Positions 41,144 to 50,293 of a stretch of DNA of 64,000 bases are shown here, one piece after another; position 1 is the stretch's first letter; each line of letters opens with the position of its first letter. This DNA is from Bacilli bacterium (GTDB taxonomy: Bacteria; Bacillota_I; Bacilli_A; RF39; UBA660). The notes under the pieces are model-generated. The model did no database searches, was not told the origin of the DNA, and saw only the letters and a program-made list of their open reading frames with translations. Location of the stretch: positions 1-64,000 of the forward strand of contig CAAGEE010000009.1 in assembly GCA_900768815.1 (NCBI GenBank), in the 5' to 3' direction. The position numbers and the translations under genes are program-made.

Positions 41144-43231
41144 ATGAAAAGAATTAAATTTAGATTGAAAAATGCAATAAAAAAAGCAAAAAACGCACTA
41201 ATAAAAGCTAAGAACAATCATGTTATCAGTGAATATATAAAAAATAATCAACTATTCTTAATATATGTAATAACTTGTCTAATAAACGCTACTATGTTAA
41301 GATTCTTCTGTATTCATTCGATGGCCAATTATTTATCAATAAAAGCAATCATGGGAGACTTAGCAGTAATAGTAATTTTAGGTTCATTCGGTTACTTATG
41401 TCATCCTAAAAATAGATTTACATATTACTTAATAATGGATATATTTCTAAGTGCTATATGTATGATTAATTCTGTATATTATACATTCTATTCATCATTT
41501 GCATCAGTATCAATGTTATCACTGACACAGTATATTGGTGATGTAGGAGATGCGGTTGTAGAAAATGTATTACAATTAAAAGACTTAGTATATGTCATCG
41601 GACCACTTGTTTTAATACTTTGGCATGTTAAATTAAAAAAGAAAAATTACTACAAAAAGATTGAGTCAAAGTCAACACGTAAAAAGAAAATGACTAGTAC
41701 ACTTATTACAGGAACTGCAATTCTAGGACTATTTATTGTAACTCTAACATCACTAGATGTTTCAAGATTTGTAAAACAATGGAATAAAGAATATATAGTT
41801 ACAAGATTTGGTATTTATATTTATCAAAGTAATGATTTAGTATCATCTCTTCAACCAAAATTAAATTCAATGTTTGGTTATGATAAAGCTAAGAAAACAT
41901 TTAATGATTATTTTGCTAATAGGGAAGCTCCTAAAACTAATGAATATACAGGTATATTTAAAAATAAAAACATCTTAGTAATTCATGCTGAAAGTATACA
42001 AAATAATGTAATTGGTCTAGAGTTTAATGGTGAGGAAGTAAGTCCAAACTTAAACAAACTAGCTAAAGAGGGAATGTATTTTTCAAACTACTTTTCACAA
42101 GTTAGTGTTGGTACAAGTAGTGATACAGAACTAACTTTCTCTACATCATTAATGCCAACTAAGTCTGGTACAGCTTTTGTTTCATACTCAGACAGAACTT
42201 ATAATTCTATTCCAAAATTACTAAGTGAACAAGGTTACTATACATTTAGTATGCATGCTAATAATGCAGATTTCTGGAATCGTCGAACTATGCATAACAG
42301 TTTAGGTTATAAAAGATTCTATAGTAAAAAAGATTATAAAGTAACCCCAGAAACAACTATTGGTCTAGGTTTATCAGATAAAGACTTCTTTAAACAATCA
42401 ATTCCAAAACTAGTAAAAATAAACGAAAAACATGACAACTGGTACGGTCTAATGATAATGTTAACTAACCATACACCATTCTCAGACACAGAAAAGTATG
42501 GAGAATATGCTGTTGATATGAAAGAAACAATCACTAATGAAGATGGTACAACAGAAGAAGTTGTTCATCCATATATGGAAGGAACTAAATTAGGAAATTA
42601 CTTCAAATCAGTTCATTATGCTGACAGTGCTCTAGGTCAATTATTTGAAGACTTAGATGCTAATGGTCTATTAGATAATACCGTAGTAGTATTATATGGT
42701 GACCATGATGCTAGACTTCCTAGAAAAGATTATGATTTATTATATAATTATGATAAGAAAACAAATTCTGTTCTAAGCAAAGATGATCCTAACTATAAAG
42801 AATATGATTCATACCAATATGAATTAGGTAGAAAAGTACCATTCATAATTTGGACAAAAGATATGGCTGGCTCAAAGTATAACATGGAAGTAACAGAAGT
42901 TATGGGTATGTATGATGCTATGCCAACCCTTGGTAATATGTTTGGCTTCTATAACGAATATCAACTAGGACATGACATATTTAATGTAATAGGTAGTAAT
43001 ATAGTATGCTTTCCTAATGGTAACTGGGTAACAAATAAAGCTTATTACAATAGTCAAAAAGTAGAGTACTTATCATTAAATGGTGAGGCTATAAGTGAAG
43101 AAGAAATAAAGAAAAATACTGAATACACTAATAACTTACTAGATGTTTCAAATGACATAATTGTTTTCAATTTATTAGAAAAGAATGAAGAAAATAAAGT
43201 TACAATAAAACAAGTAGAGAAAGGAAGTTAA
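41144..43231 (+). CDS. ltaS: LtaS-family sulfatase, lipoteichoic acid synthase-like
   Basis: At 695 aa the protein has five N-terminal membrane helices and an extracytoplasmic alkaline-phosphatase-type domain. It would polymerise glycerol phosphate from phosphatidylglycerol onto a glycolipid, or modify a related polymer. Conserved elements are the metal-binding NILVIHAESIQN, the catalytic threonine in VSVGTSSDTEL, FSMHANNADFWNRRTMHNSLGY, NHTPF and the metal-binding YGDHDARL. It lacks the typical YfnI-like C-terminal tail. The preceding helices are unusually lysine-rich at the start. Downstream is a membrane protein in the same operon. Confidence 0.87.
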   Translation: MKRIKFRLKNAIKKAKNALIKAKNNHVISEYIKNNQLFLIYVITCLINATMLRFFCIHSMANYLSIKAIMGDLAVIVILGSFGYLCHPKNRFTYYLIMDIFLSAICMINSVYYTFYSSFASVSMLSLTQYIGDVGDAVVENVLQLKDLVYVIGPLVLILWHVKLKKKNYYKKIESKSTRKKKMTSTLITGTAILGLFIVTLTSLDVSRFVKQWNKEYIVTRFGIYIYQSNDLVSSLQPKLNSMFGYDKAKKTFNDYFANREAPKTNEYTGIFKNKNILVIHAESIQNNVIGLEFNGEEVSPNLNKLAKEGMYFSNYFSQVSVGTSSDTELTFSTSLMPTKSGTAFVSYSDRTYNSIPKLLSEQGYYTFSMHANNADFWNRRTMHNSLGYKRFYSKKDYKVTPETTIGLGLSDKDFFKQSIPKLVKINEKHDNWYGLMIMLTNHTPFSDTEKYGEYAVDMKETITNEDGTTEEVVHPYMEGTKLGNYFKSVHYADSALGQLFEDLDANGLLDNTVVVLYGDHDARLPRKDYDLLYNYDKKTNSVLSKDDPNYKEYDSYQYELGRKVPFIIWTKDMAGSKYNMEVTEVMGMYDAMPTLGNMFGFYNEYQLGHDIFNVIGSNIVCFPNGNWVTNKAYYNSQKVEYLSLNGEAISEEEIKKNTEYTNNLLDVSNDIIVFNLLEKNEENKVTIKQVEKGS

Positions 43232-43232
43232 T

Positions 43233-43859
43233 ATGAAATTAAAAAAGAAAGCAAAAACGACCCTTATCGCCATAGTAGTAATATTAGTAGTTGCAGTAGT
43301 AGGAATATTTACTTATAAAACATTTTTTAGTAAACCAGTAATAAAAGAAGCTAAGGTCTTAAAAGAAATAAAAAACTATGGATATGTCTTAAAAGATAAT
43401 AAAAGTAAAAAGTATCAAGCACTATTTAAAGATTTAGCGAAAATTCTAGAAAGTGATGAAGTTGATTATAAAGCTTATGCCTCTAAATTGGCTGAAATGT
43501 TTGTAGTAGACTTCTATTCACTATCAGATAAAACAGCTAAAACAGATGTTGGTGGAGTAGATATAGTTCTTCCTGATATCTTAAATAACTTTTTAGAGAA
43601 TGCTGAAAATACTTTTTATAAATATGTAGAAAGTAATATCTATAATAATAGAAAACAAAAACTACCAGAGGTAAATACAGTAGAAGTAGAGAGTGTAGAA
43701 AAAACAACTTTTACTTACAATGACACAATCGATGAAAATGCCTATCAAGTAAAAGTTAAATGGGATTATACAGATAGTGACTTTGCTAATTATCAAAAAG
43801 AAGCAACACTAATATTTGTTAATAAAGATAAAAAATTATACTTAGTAGAGTTAAAATAA
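43233..43859 (+). CDS. Single-pass membrane protein of unknown function beside ltaS
   Basis: The 208-aa protein has one N-terminal helix (about residues 10-30) and an exported, lysine-rich domain with long helices (about 45-140) and a beta-rich end (VKVKWDYTD, EATLIFVNKDKKLYLVEL). I do not recognise a family. It begins one base after the ltaS-like gene with AAGGAAG in the end of that gene, which suggests that the two work together in the envelope. Confidence 0.6.
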   Translation: MKLKKKAKTTLIAIVVILVVAVVGIFTYKTFFSKPVIKEAKVLKEIKNYGYVLKDNKSKKYQALFKDLAKILESDEVDYKAYASKLAEMFVVDFYSLSDKTAKTDVGGVDIVLPDILNNFLENAENTFYKYVESNIYNNRKQKLPEVNTVEVESVEKTTFTYNDTIDENAYQVKVKWDYTDSDFANYQKEATLIFVNKDKKLYLVELK

Positions 43860-43863
43860 AAAG

Positions 43864-43889
43864 AAGCATCTAATATAGATGCTTTTAAT
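43864..43889 (+). terminator. Terminator after the ltaS operon
   Basis: AAGCATCTA and TAGATGCTT form a perfect 9-bp stem with a three-base loop, followed by ttaat. Confidence 0.75.
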
Positions 43890-43912
43890 ATACAATCGAG
43901 CTTATTACATTA

Positions 43913-43948
43913 AAAGAACATCTCAACATCTGAAATGTTCTTTTTTTT
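43913..43948. terminator. Bidirectional terminator between convergent genes
   Basis: AAAGAACAT and ATGTTCTTT form a 9-bp stem with an A-rich left and T-rich right flank, ending just before the LCP gene's stop codon on the minus strand. Confidence 0.75.
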
Positions 43949-43952
43949 AGTT

Positions 43953-45998
43953 CTATTCATTATCATTACTTGTTGAATCTCCACCAGTACTTCCTCCAGT
44001 GTTTCCTCCTGTATTACCACCAGTACTTCCTCCAGTATTGCCTCCTGTACTACCACCAGTACTTCCTCCTGTATTATCGCCTGAGCCCGGTTTACTAGTA
44101 TTACCTGAATCATCCCCAGAAGAACCAGAATCTTCTTTCTTATCATCATCTTTTTTAATAGCAGGTTTTTTACTACTATTAGTTAATGTTAATGTAATAC
44201 TACCCTTAATTAAATCAACACGTTTAGAAGCAGGGTAACTTTGAGCTGTAACTGTACCAGAAGAATCTCCAGTAAATTTAACGGATAATCCAACTCTATT
44301 AGCCATAGTTCTAGCTTGTGATTCTGTAACACCTATAAAGTTAGGAACTAAAGCATATAAACTAGAACTCCTATAAGGACCTTTACCAATAACTTCTTTT
44401 TCATAAGGACTATTAATTGAGAAACTAAATTCAGTAATAGAAGTATGTTCTACTAATTCTAAGTTTTCTTTCATAGCTTGAACAATATCTTTACGACTAT
44501 TTTCATTAGGAATAAAATCGTATAAAACCATTCTCATTCTCTCATCATAAATCATTTGACCATTACCCGCTAAATATAGTTGTTGAATATTAATCAAATC
44601 AGCTTCATCCGAAGATAAGCTCTTCTTAACAATGTCCTTTATTATATTATAGAAAGATAACATTTGTTGAGTAGTTAAATTAGTATCTAAACTATTAGAA
44701 ACTGTATCTAAAATTTCCATAAATTTAGAAACACTATTAACCGTCTTAATTTTATTTGCTAAAGCAATAACTATTTCTTGTTGATGTTGATTACGACCAA
44801 AGTCACCATTAACTAAAGCTTTTCTATTTCTAGCATAAACTAAAGCTTGTTCACCATCTAAAGTTTGATAACCTGGATTAATACAAACTTGTCCACCACG
44901 AGAAGAGTCATCAGTACAAAGAGTCTGTTCAACATTTATTTCAACACCATCAACAGCATTAACTAATTTAACTAATCCCTTAAAATTAATCTTTGCATAA
45001 TAGTCAATATTAATACCTAAGTATTGTTCAATAGTATTCATCATACAATCGTTACCATATCCAGCAGCATGCGTAATTTTATTTTCTGCTTTATTAGACC
45101 AACAAGCAATTGGTACATAGCTATCTCTTGGTATAGATAACATTGTAGCATTCAATGTCTTAGGGTTAAATGTAACAACTATTAATGTATCACCATTAGC
45201 AACAGCATTCTTTTCAAGTACTTCATCAGTAGAATCAATACCCATAAGTAACATTGTAAAAGGTTCAGTAACTTGCTTACCAGTTGATTCCCTTTCAACT
45301 TCACTAGTTGCTGACTTTTTCATTTTCTTTTCTTTTGTAACAATTATCTTAGTATCCATACCAATCTCTTCATATCCACTGATTGAAGAAAACATAGAAG
45401 GGTAATTGGTAGGTAAGATAATAGCATCAATACTTTTAGCATATAAATCAGTAATCATAGTTTGATAATCATTATAATCAACTAATTCATTATCATCATA
45501 CAACTTATTTTCTTTAATAATTTCTTGAGGAATTATATAACCATCAGGAGATTTTTTATTACTCTTATCTAAAACACCAATTTTAAAATCTTTAATATCA
45601 TTTATACTGCTAGCCTCATTATTAGCCATAACAACAACACTAGAAGAATAAATAACAGTATTTTTATTCATATTACTTAATTTGCCATATAAGTAAAATA
45701 TAATAGCACCAACTATAATACAAATAATAGTATATAAAATCATAAATGTAATATAACCAATTCTCTTAGAATGTTTATTCTTAGGTCGTCTCTTTAAAAT
45801 ACCCTTAGTCTTAAAAATTATTAATATATCCAACAATACCAAGATTCCCATAATTATATATCTAATTGTATTTTCAACCGACGCCAACATAAAAATTTCA
45901 TATATTGCAAAAAAACTACTCAGTAATGAAATAATTGATAACATCAAAATTATAAGCTTTAATATTGGTTTCTTTTTAGTATCTTTTTCTTTAGTCAT
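43953..45998 (-). CDS. LCP-family (LytR-CpsA-Psr) ligase with N-terminal sensor-like region and C-terminal PASTA domain
   Basis: The 681-aa protein would attach anionic glycopolymers to peptidoglycan. After three N-terminal membrane helices, a region of about 130 residues (SSVVVMANNEASS, DFKIGVLDKSNKKSPDGY) resembles a binding-protein fold. The LCP domain follows (LLMGIDST, the catalytic SIPRDSYVPI, ARNRKALVNGDFGRNQHQQ). The C-terminal part has a PASTA-like domain (VPNFIGVTESQARTMANRVGLSVKF) and a low-complexity TGGS/TGGN tail. ATG 45998 follows GGAGG. The Gly-rich tail is probably a cell-wall-spanning linker. Confidence 0.85.
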   Translation of the reverse strand: MTKEKDTKKKPILKLIILMLSIISLLSSFFAIYEIFMLASVENTIRYIIMGILVLLDILIIFKTKGILKRRPKNKHSKRIGYITFMILYTIICIIVGAIIFYLYGKLSNMNKNTVIYSSSVVVMANNEASSINDIKDFKIGVLDKSNKKSPDGYIIPQEIIKENKLYDDNELVDYNDYQTMITDLYAKSIDAIILPTNYPSMFSSISGYEEIGMDTKIIVTKEKKMKKSATSEVERESTGKQVTEPFTMLLMGIDSTDEVLEKNAVANGDTLIVVTFNPKTLNATMLSIPRDSYVPIACWSNKAENKITHAAGYGNDCMMNTIEQYLGINIDYYAKINFKGLVKLVNAVDGVEINVEQTLCTDDSSRGGQVCINPGYQTLDGEQALVYARNRKALVNGDFGRNQHQQEIVIALANKIKTVNSVSKFMEILDTVSNSLDTNLTTQQMLSFYNIIKDIVKKSLSSDEADLINIQQLYLAGNGQMIYDERMRMVLYDFIPNENSRKDIVQAMKENLELVEHTSITEFSFSINSPYEKEVIGKGPYRSSSLYALVPNFIGVTESQARTMANRVGLSVKFTGDSSGTVTAQSYPASKRVDLIKGSITLTLTNSSKKPAIKKDDDKKEDSGSSGDDSGNTSKPGSGDNTGGSTGGSTGGNTGGSTGGNTGGNTGGSTGGDSTSNDNE

Positions 45999-46032
45999 AT
46001 AAGCCTCCAAACATCCAAATTATACAACTAAT

Positions 46033-46061
46033 ATTATACTCAAGTTTTAACAATATATCAA
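46033..46061 (-). promoter_or_regulatory. LCP gene promoter
   Basis: On the minus strand TTGATA (46061-46056) and TATAAT (46038-46033) are separated by 17 bp. Confidence 0.7.
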
Positions 46062-46208
46062 GTTATATACTATGTAATCTCAAAACTTTACAATACTAAA
46101 AACACTGTCAAATAATGTCAAAATATAATAAATAACTTCAAAGAAATAAAGTAATGACTATAAAAATGCTATAATATAATAGAGTTAATATAGTGGAGGT
46201 AGAATATC

Positions 46209-49200
46209 ATGAAAAGAATTTTTTATTTAACACTTTTTATAACATCTTTATTTTTTCTAAACACAATTAATGTTTCTGCCTTTTCATCAGAAAACTATAA
46301 AAATCGTGCTTTATGTGCTAATTTTGAACTAGCTAGTTTTGCATCAGATGGGACAATCACTACTGTAGGTTGCTATAACACGTATGAGGAAGCAAAAGCG
46401 ACTATGACTACTAATGGTTCCATTGAACTTGCTATTATGACAAAGCTTGATGGTATAACTAGAATTCTAGATGCTAACATGGCTTTAGTAGATTTGAGTG
46501 TATCAGGAAATACTACTGTAAGGTACTATGACACTGCTGATTTAAAGTATGACTATACTTACATGAATAACTATGGTTCTTATGGTGGTGGTGATGGAGT
46601 TTTAGTTGGTATTGCTTATTCTCAATCTAAAAATGTTTGGGTTGGTAAAGTTACTATTGCTAATTTCACCGGCTGGATAAGATATGGCAATTACGAAATA
46701 GTTCCAATTACTTGGGTAAAATCAAGTAATTCATATACTGTAACTAATGATTATATAAGACACAATTATGTAACAAAAATTCAAGAGTATTATAATGGTT
46801 CCTTAGGTGCAACAATTGGCCCTAAACCAGATATGTTAAGTGCTGGTACTTATTACAGTTATGATGGAAATTACTTCTACAAAGATTTACAAACTTTAAT
46901 TAAAGATTATAAAGCTAATAACAGAAATAACTCTGTAAATAAAAATAACCCATATTATAATTACTATATGTATTTATCAAATCATAGTAGAACAACATAT
47001 TCATCAGCAAATATCGATGAATATATTCGTAATAATCTAGGTATTACTAAAGACGCTTATGGTAAAGCTACTAATAAAGGTAGTTCAAGATTATATGGTA
47101 AAGGTCAATTCTTCTATTATGCCCAAGAAAAGTATGGTACCAATGCTTTATTAACATTCAGCTTAAGTAGAAATGAAACAGGAAATGGCCGTAGTAAATT
47201 AGCAATCAATAAAAATAATGGTTTTGGCCTAGACGCTGTAGATTCAAATCCAATAGAAGGAGCTAGATATTATGCAGCTTTTGCTAGTAGTATCCTAGGC
47301 TATAGTTCTACTTATGTAACTTATGGCTTTGCTCATCCTCGTAGCTGGAAATACTTTGGTTCACAATTTGGTAATAAACGTCTAGGTATGAATGTAAAAT
47401 ATGCATCAGATCCATACTGGAGTGAAAAGATGGCTGCTAACTATTATAGTTTTGATAAATCTAAAGGTATGCAAGACTATAATTACTATCAGTTAGGAGT
47501 AGTAACAGCATCGGTAAATGCTATGAGTGATGCTTCTAATAGTTCAAAATTTGTCTATACTTATACAGAGGCAGGAGATGCCTTAGTAATTCTAGGTGAA
47601 AAAACCGGAGAGAATGTTAATGGTAATACAACTTGGTACAAAGTAACGAGTGATTTAAATATTGATGCTAACTTTAATGAAATAAGATCAGGAAATTATA
47701 ACTGGGATAGCTATGTCTATGTACCAGCAGCCTATGTTAAAAAAATTAATACTGGTAAAAATGGTTATATATCTCCAAATGATGTAACTGAATATCAAGA
47801 TAAAAATTATACTTATGATTTATATGATGCTAATAATACACTAAGTCCTAAAGTAGCAAAAACTACAAAGAATTCCGACTACTATTATGATTCTGCTCTT
47901 CAAACTAAAAAAGGAATTAGTATTTTAAAAGATAAATATGTAATGGTCTATGCAGCAGCTTATAATAATGGTAAAGCAGTCTCATACCTTATCTCTTCTG
48001 ACTATAGATATGATCAAAAAGATTGGGTAAGTGCCAACTCATTAGACTTTATAACTTCTGAATATGCTAATGTCTACACTAACTTAAGTGGAATATATTG
48101 TAATGAAGTAAATTCTGAACCTATCGAATTATCAACAAACGTAGTTTCTTGTTTATTCCATAATACTTATATCCCAGTATTTGAACATAAAACAGTAGAT
48201 GGACGTCTATGGTATAAAGTTCCCCTAAACTTATCAGGAACATCTAATTCATATGGTTGGGTACTTGCTAAAACTAGTGACTTTACTCTAAATCTTGCAG
48301 CATACACAACAGAAAATACTGCTCCTATAATAACAGCTTCTAATAGGACTATTGTTCAAGGTACCAAAATAGATTTATTAGAAGGAGTAAGCGCTACTGA
48401 TAAAGAAGAAGGCAAAGTAGCAGTAAAAGTACTAAACTCAAACTTAGATATTGATAAGGTTGGAAAATACCAAGTAACATATCAAGCAACAGATAGTAAA
48501 AATAAATCAACTGAATTAACAGTAACAATAACCGTAACTGAAAATAAAAAACCAGTTATAACTGCTGATGACATAGTAATAACTCAAGGTCTGCCATTTG
48601 ATCCTAAGAAAAGTGTAAGTGCAACAGATGAAGAAGATGGTAAAATAGAAGTAGTAGTTATAGATAATAAAGTTGATATTAATAAAGTAGGTACATATCA
48701 AGTAACATATCAAGCAACAGATAGTTATAATCAACAAGTAGTAAAAACAATAAATGTAACAGTTGTTGCTAATCAATTACCAACTATAAATGCTTCAGAT
48801 AAAAATATTTATCAAAATGAAGATTTCAATAGACTTGATGGAGTAAGTGCAACAGATCCGGAAGATGGTGACATTACAAAGAATATAAAAGTAATTGCAG
48901 ATACTGTTGATATAACAAAAATAGGTGAGTATAAAATAACTTATGAAGTAACAGATAATTATGGTAACAAAGTAACAAAAGAAATAAAAGTAATTGTTAC
49001 AGAAAAAAAACTAATCAAGACAACTGGAAACTTCTACTTTGATTATTTAAAAGAAGTAGGTAATAAACTTCAATTACGAGGATATCTAACAGTAGAAGGC
49101 ATAAATAATACTTTAAATGAAAATATTAGTTATAAAATTTTGTTTGTTGATACTGCTGGTACAACATATGAACAAAAAGCAACAAGAATAATTGATTTAA

Positions 49201-49940
49201 CTGGTATAACAAGACCAATTCCTTCACCTGATGGCCACAAATATACCCATCCTTGGTTCTACATAGATATTGATACGGACTCTCTTCCAAGAGGAACTTA
49301 CACAATGTATGCCGTTGCAGAGTCTAATAAGACATATAGTAAAGTTCTAATAACGAATAAACTTTATAAAACCGAAATAACTGGTTATAAAACAAATAAA
49401 ACAACAACAACTATAAAAAATAATTATGGTAATAAAACATCTGCTGTAACTCTATATATAAGAGATGAGTTTCCAACAAAGACAGTAGGTAGTTACTATA
49501 ATCAATTTGATACTTGGAGAACTCTAGAATTTACAAATGGAAAACTACATATAAAAGGAGTTTCATATTCATTTGGTATGGACTTATCTCCAAATGCTAA
49601 AGTAGAAAGAAAAATAATCTTTGAAAATAAAGATACTCTAAAAACTTACTCATTTGACTTGGGTAGTATTACAAACGGTCTATATAAAGTAGCTCTACCA
49701 GAGTCTGATAATTTAGATAAAACAAGAGCCTGGTATGATGCCAATATTGATATAAGTGAATTAGAAAAAGGAACATACTCAATCTATGTAACAACAAAAT
49801 CTAATAAAACTGATATATCAGAATTAACTGATAATTTAAGAAGAGACTTAAGTGCTAGAAAAACTACTATAAATAAGAAAGATTACCAATTAAAACTAGA
49901 CACTAAAAATGGTAATAATATTGAATTAATAGTAAGCTAG
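46209..49940 (+). CDS. Large secreted glucosaminidase with SH3-like and Ig-like (DUF5011-type) repeats
   Basis: The 1243-aa protein starts with a signal peptide (cleavage after NVSA, residue 24). The central N-terminal part holds a glucosaminidase domain: SLSRNETGNGRSKLAINKNN with its catalytic glutamate, then GFGLDAVDSNP. SH3-like modules follow, then three Ig-like DUF5011-type repeats, each ending in YQVTYQATD- or YKITYEVTD-like strands, and two related C-terminal modules containing TYTMYAVAESN and TYSIYVTTKSN. It would cleave peptidoglycan at the cell surface. There is no sorting signal. An extended -10 TGCTATAAT and GGAGGT precede it. It is divergent from the LCP gene. Confidence 0.82.
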   Translation: MKRIFYLTLFITSLFFLNTINVSAFSSENYKNRALCANFELASFASDGTITTVGCYNTYEEAKATMTTNGSIELAIMTKLDGITRILDANMALVDLSVSGNTTVRYYDTADLKYDYTYMNNYGSYGGGDGVLVGIAYSQSKNVWVGKVTIANFTGWIRYGNYEIVPITWVKSSNSYTVTNDYIRHNYVTKIQEYYNGSLGATIGPKPDMLSAGTYYSYDGNYFYKDLQTLIKDYKANNRNNSVNKNNPYYNYYMYLSNHSRTTYSSANIDEYIRNNLGITKDAYGKATNKGSSRLYGKGQFFYYAQEKYGTNALLTFSLSRNETGNGRSKLAINKNNGFGLDAVDSNPIEGARYYAAFASSILGYSSTYVTYGFAHPRSWKYFGSQFGNKRLGMNVKYASDPYWSEKMAANYYSFDKSKGMQDYNYYQLGVVTASVNAMSDASNSSKFVYTYTEAGDALVILGEKTGENVNGNTTWYKVTSDLNIDANFNEIRSGNYNWDSYVYVPAAYVKKINTGKNGYISPNDVTEYQDKNYTYDLYDANNTLSPKVAKTTKNSDYYYDSALQTKKGISILKDKYVMVYAAAYNNGKAVSYLISSDYRYDQKDWVSANSLDFITSEYANVYTNLSGIYCNEVNSEPIELSTNVVSCLFHNTYIPVFEHKTVDGRLWYKVPLNLSGTSNSYGWVLAKTSDFTLNLAAYTTENTAPIITASNRTIVQGTKIDLLEGVSATDKEEGKVAVKVLNSNLDIDKVGKYQVTYQATDSKNKSTELTVTITVTENKKPVITADDIVITQGLPFDPKKSVSATDEEDGKIEVVVIDNKVDINKVGTYQVTYQATDSYNQQVVKTINVTVVANQLPTINASDKNIYQNEDFNRLDGVSATDPEDGDITKNIKVIADTVDITKIGEYKITYEVTDNYGNKVTKEIKVIVTEKKLIKTTGNFYFDYLKEVGNKLQLRGYLTVEGINNTLNENISYKILFVDTAGTTYEQKATRIIDLTGITRPIPSPDGHKYTHPWFYIDIDTDSLPRGTYTMYAVAESNKTYSKVLITNKLYKTEITGYKTNKTTTTIKNNYGNKTSAVTLYIRDEFPTKTVGSYYNQFDTWRTLEFTNGKLHIKGVSYSFGMDLSPNAKVERKIIFENKDTLKTYSFDLGSITNGLYKVALPESDNLDKTRAWYDANIDISELEKGTYSIYVTTKSNKTDISELTDNLRRDLSARKTTINKKDYQLKLDTKNGNNIELIVS
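48471..48725 (+). repeat. Two 27-bp exact direct repeats in the Ig-like region
   Basis: The stretches 48471-48497 and 48699-48725 are identical, 228 bp apart, and encode the same end strand of two adjacent Ig-like domains. This indicates a recent tandem duplication or gene conversion of the module. Recombination between them would delete one domain in frame. Confidence 0.7.
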
Positions 49941-49962
49941 AGCCCAAGGCTCTTTTTGTTTT
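49939..49962 (+). terminator. Terminator after the glucosaminidase gene
   Basis: AGAGCC and GGCTCT form a 6-bp GC-rich stem with a CAA loop, followed by ttttgtttt. The stop codon overlaps its left arm. Confidence 0.8.
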
Positions 49963-50019
49963 AGACTTCGATAAAAAAAGAAGATTGTAAAAACATCTAT
50001 TTTATGTTACCATAAAATT

Positions 50020-50120
50020 GTCAAGGAAACTTGTACAAAAAAAGAGGAACATTTTGTAAGTGAATGTTACCTCAAAGATACTTTAAGAATGGCACTCTAA
50101 CTTAGAGTGCCTATTTTTTT
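50020..50120 (+). ncRNA. Candidate small RNA in the 353-bp intergenic space
   Basis: This lies in the gene-free stretch from 49941 to 50293. Upstream are TTGTAA (49985-49990) and TACCAT (50008-50013) with 17-bp spacing. The transcript would fold into two hairpins. The first is GAGGAACATT with AATGTTACCTC (one bulged A). The second is GGCACTCT with AGAGTGCC, followed by tattttttt, a strong intrinsic terminator. No gene precedes this terminator after the one at 49939, so a separate short RNA is a reasonable explanation. No known family is recognised. Confidence 0.4.
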
Positions 50121-50208
50121 ATTACAAGTACCAAGAGGTGACACTCAAATGAAATGTTCCGAAGGAGAGTATATATTATTACAAAAAGTAAGGCAAAAGA
50201 CCAAAAAT

Positions 50209-50240
50209 AAAGATTCATACCATGTAAAGTATGAATCTTT
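50209..50240 (-). terminator. Terminator of the PASTA-protein gene
   Basis: AAAGATTCATAC and GTATGAATCTTT form a 12-bp perfect stem; on the minus strand it is followed by ATTTTTGG. It lies about 50 bp beyond the stop codon. Confidence 0.75.
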
Positions 50241-50293
50241 TAAATTTACTAATTAAATTTATTAAATTACCAAATCTAATACTTTAAAAATAC

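Noticed and set aside
43975..44092. Short repeated units looking like a CRISPR or minisatellite
   Set aside because: They are codons for the TGGS/TGGN tail of the LCP protein; units are 9-12 bases without unique spacers.
50149..50256. 35-codon frame with AGAGGTGA ahead of its ATG
   Set aside because: A strong hairpin terminator of the opposite-strand gene lies inside it and the peptide has no character of a protein; likely chance.
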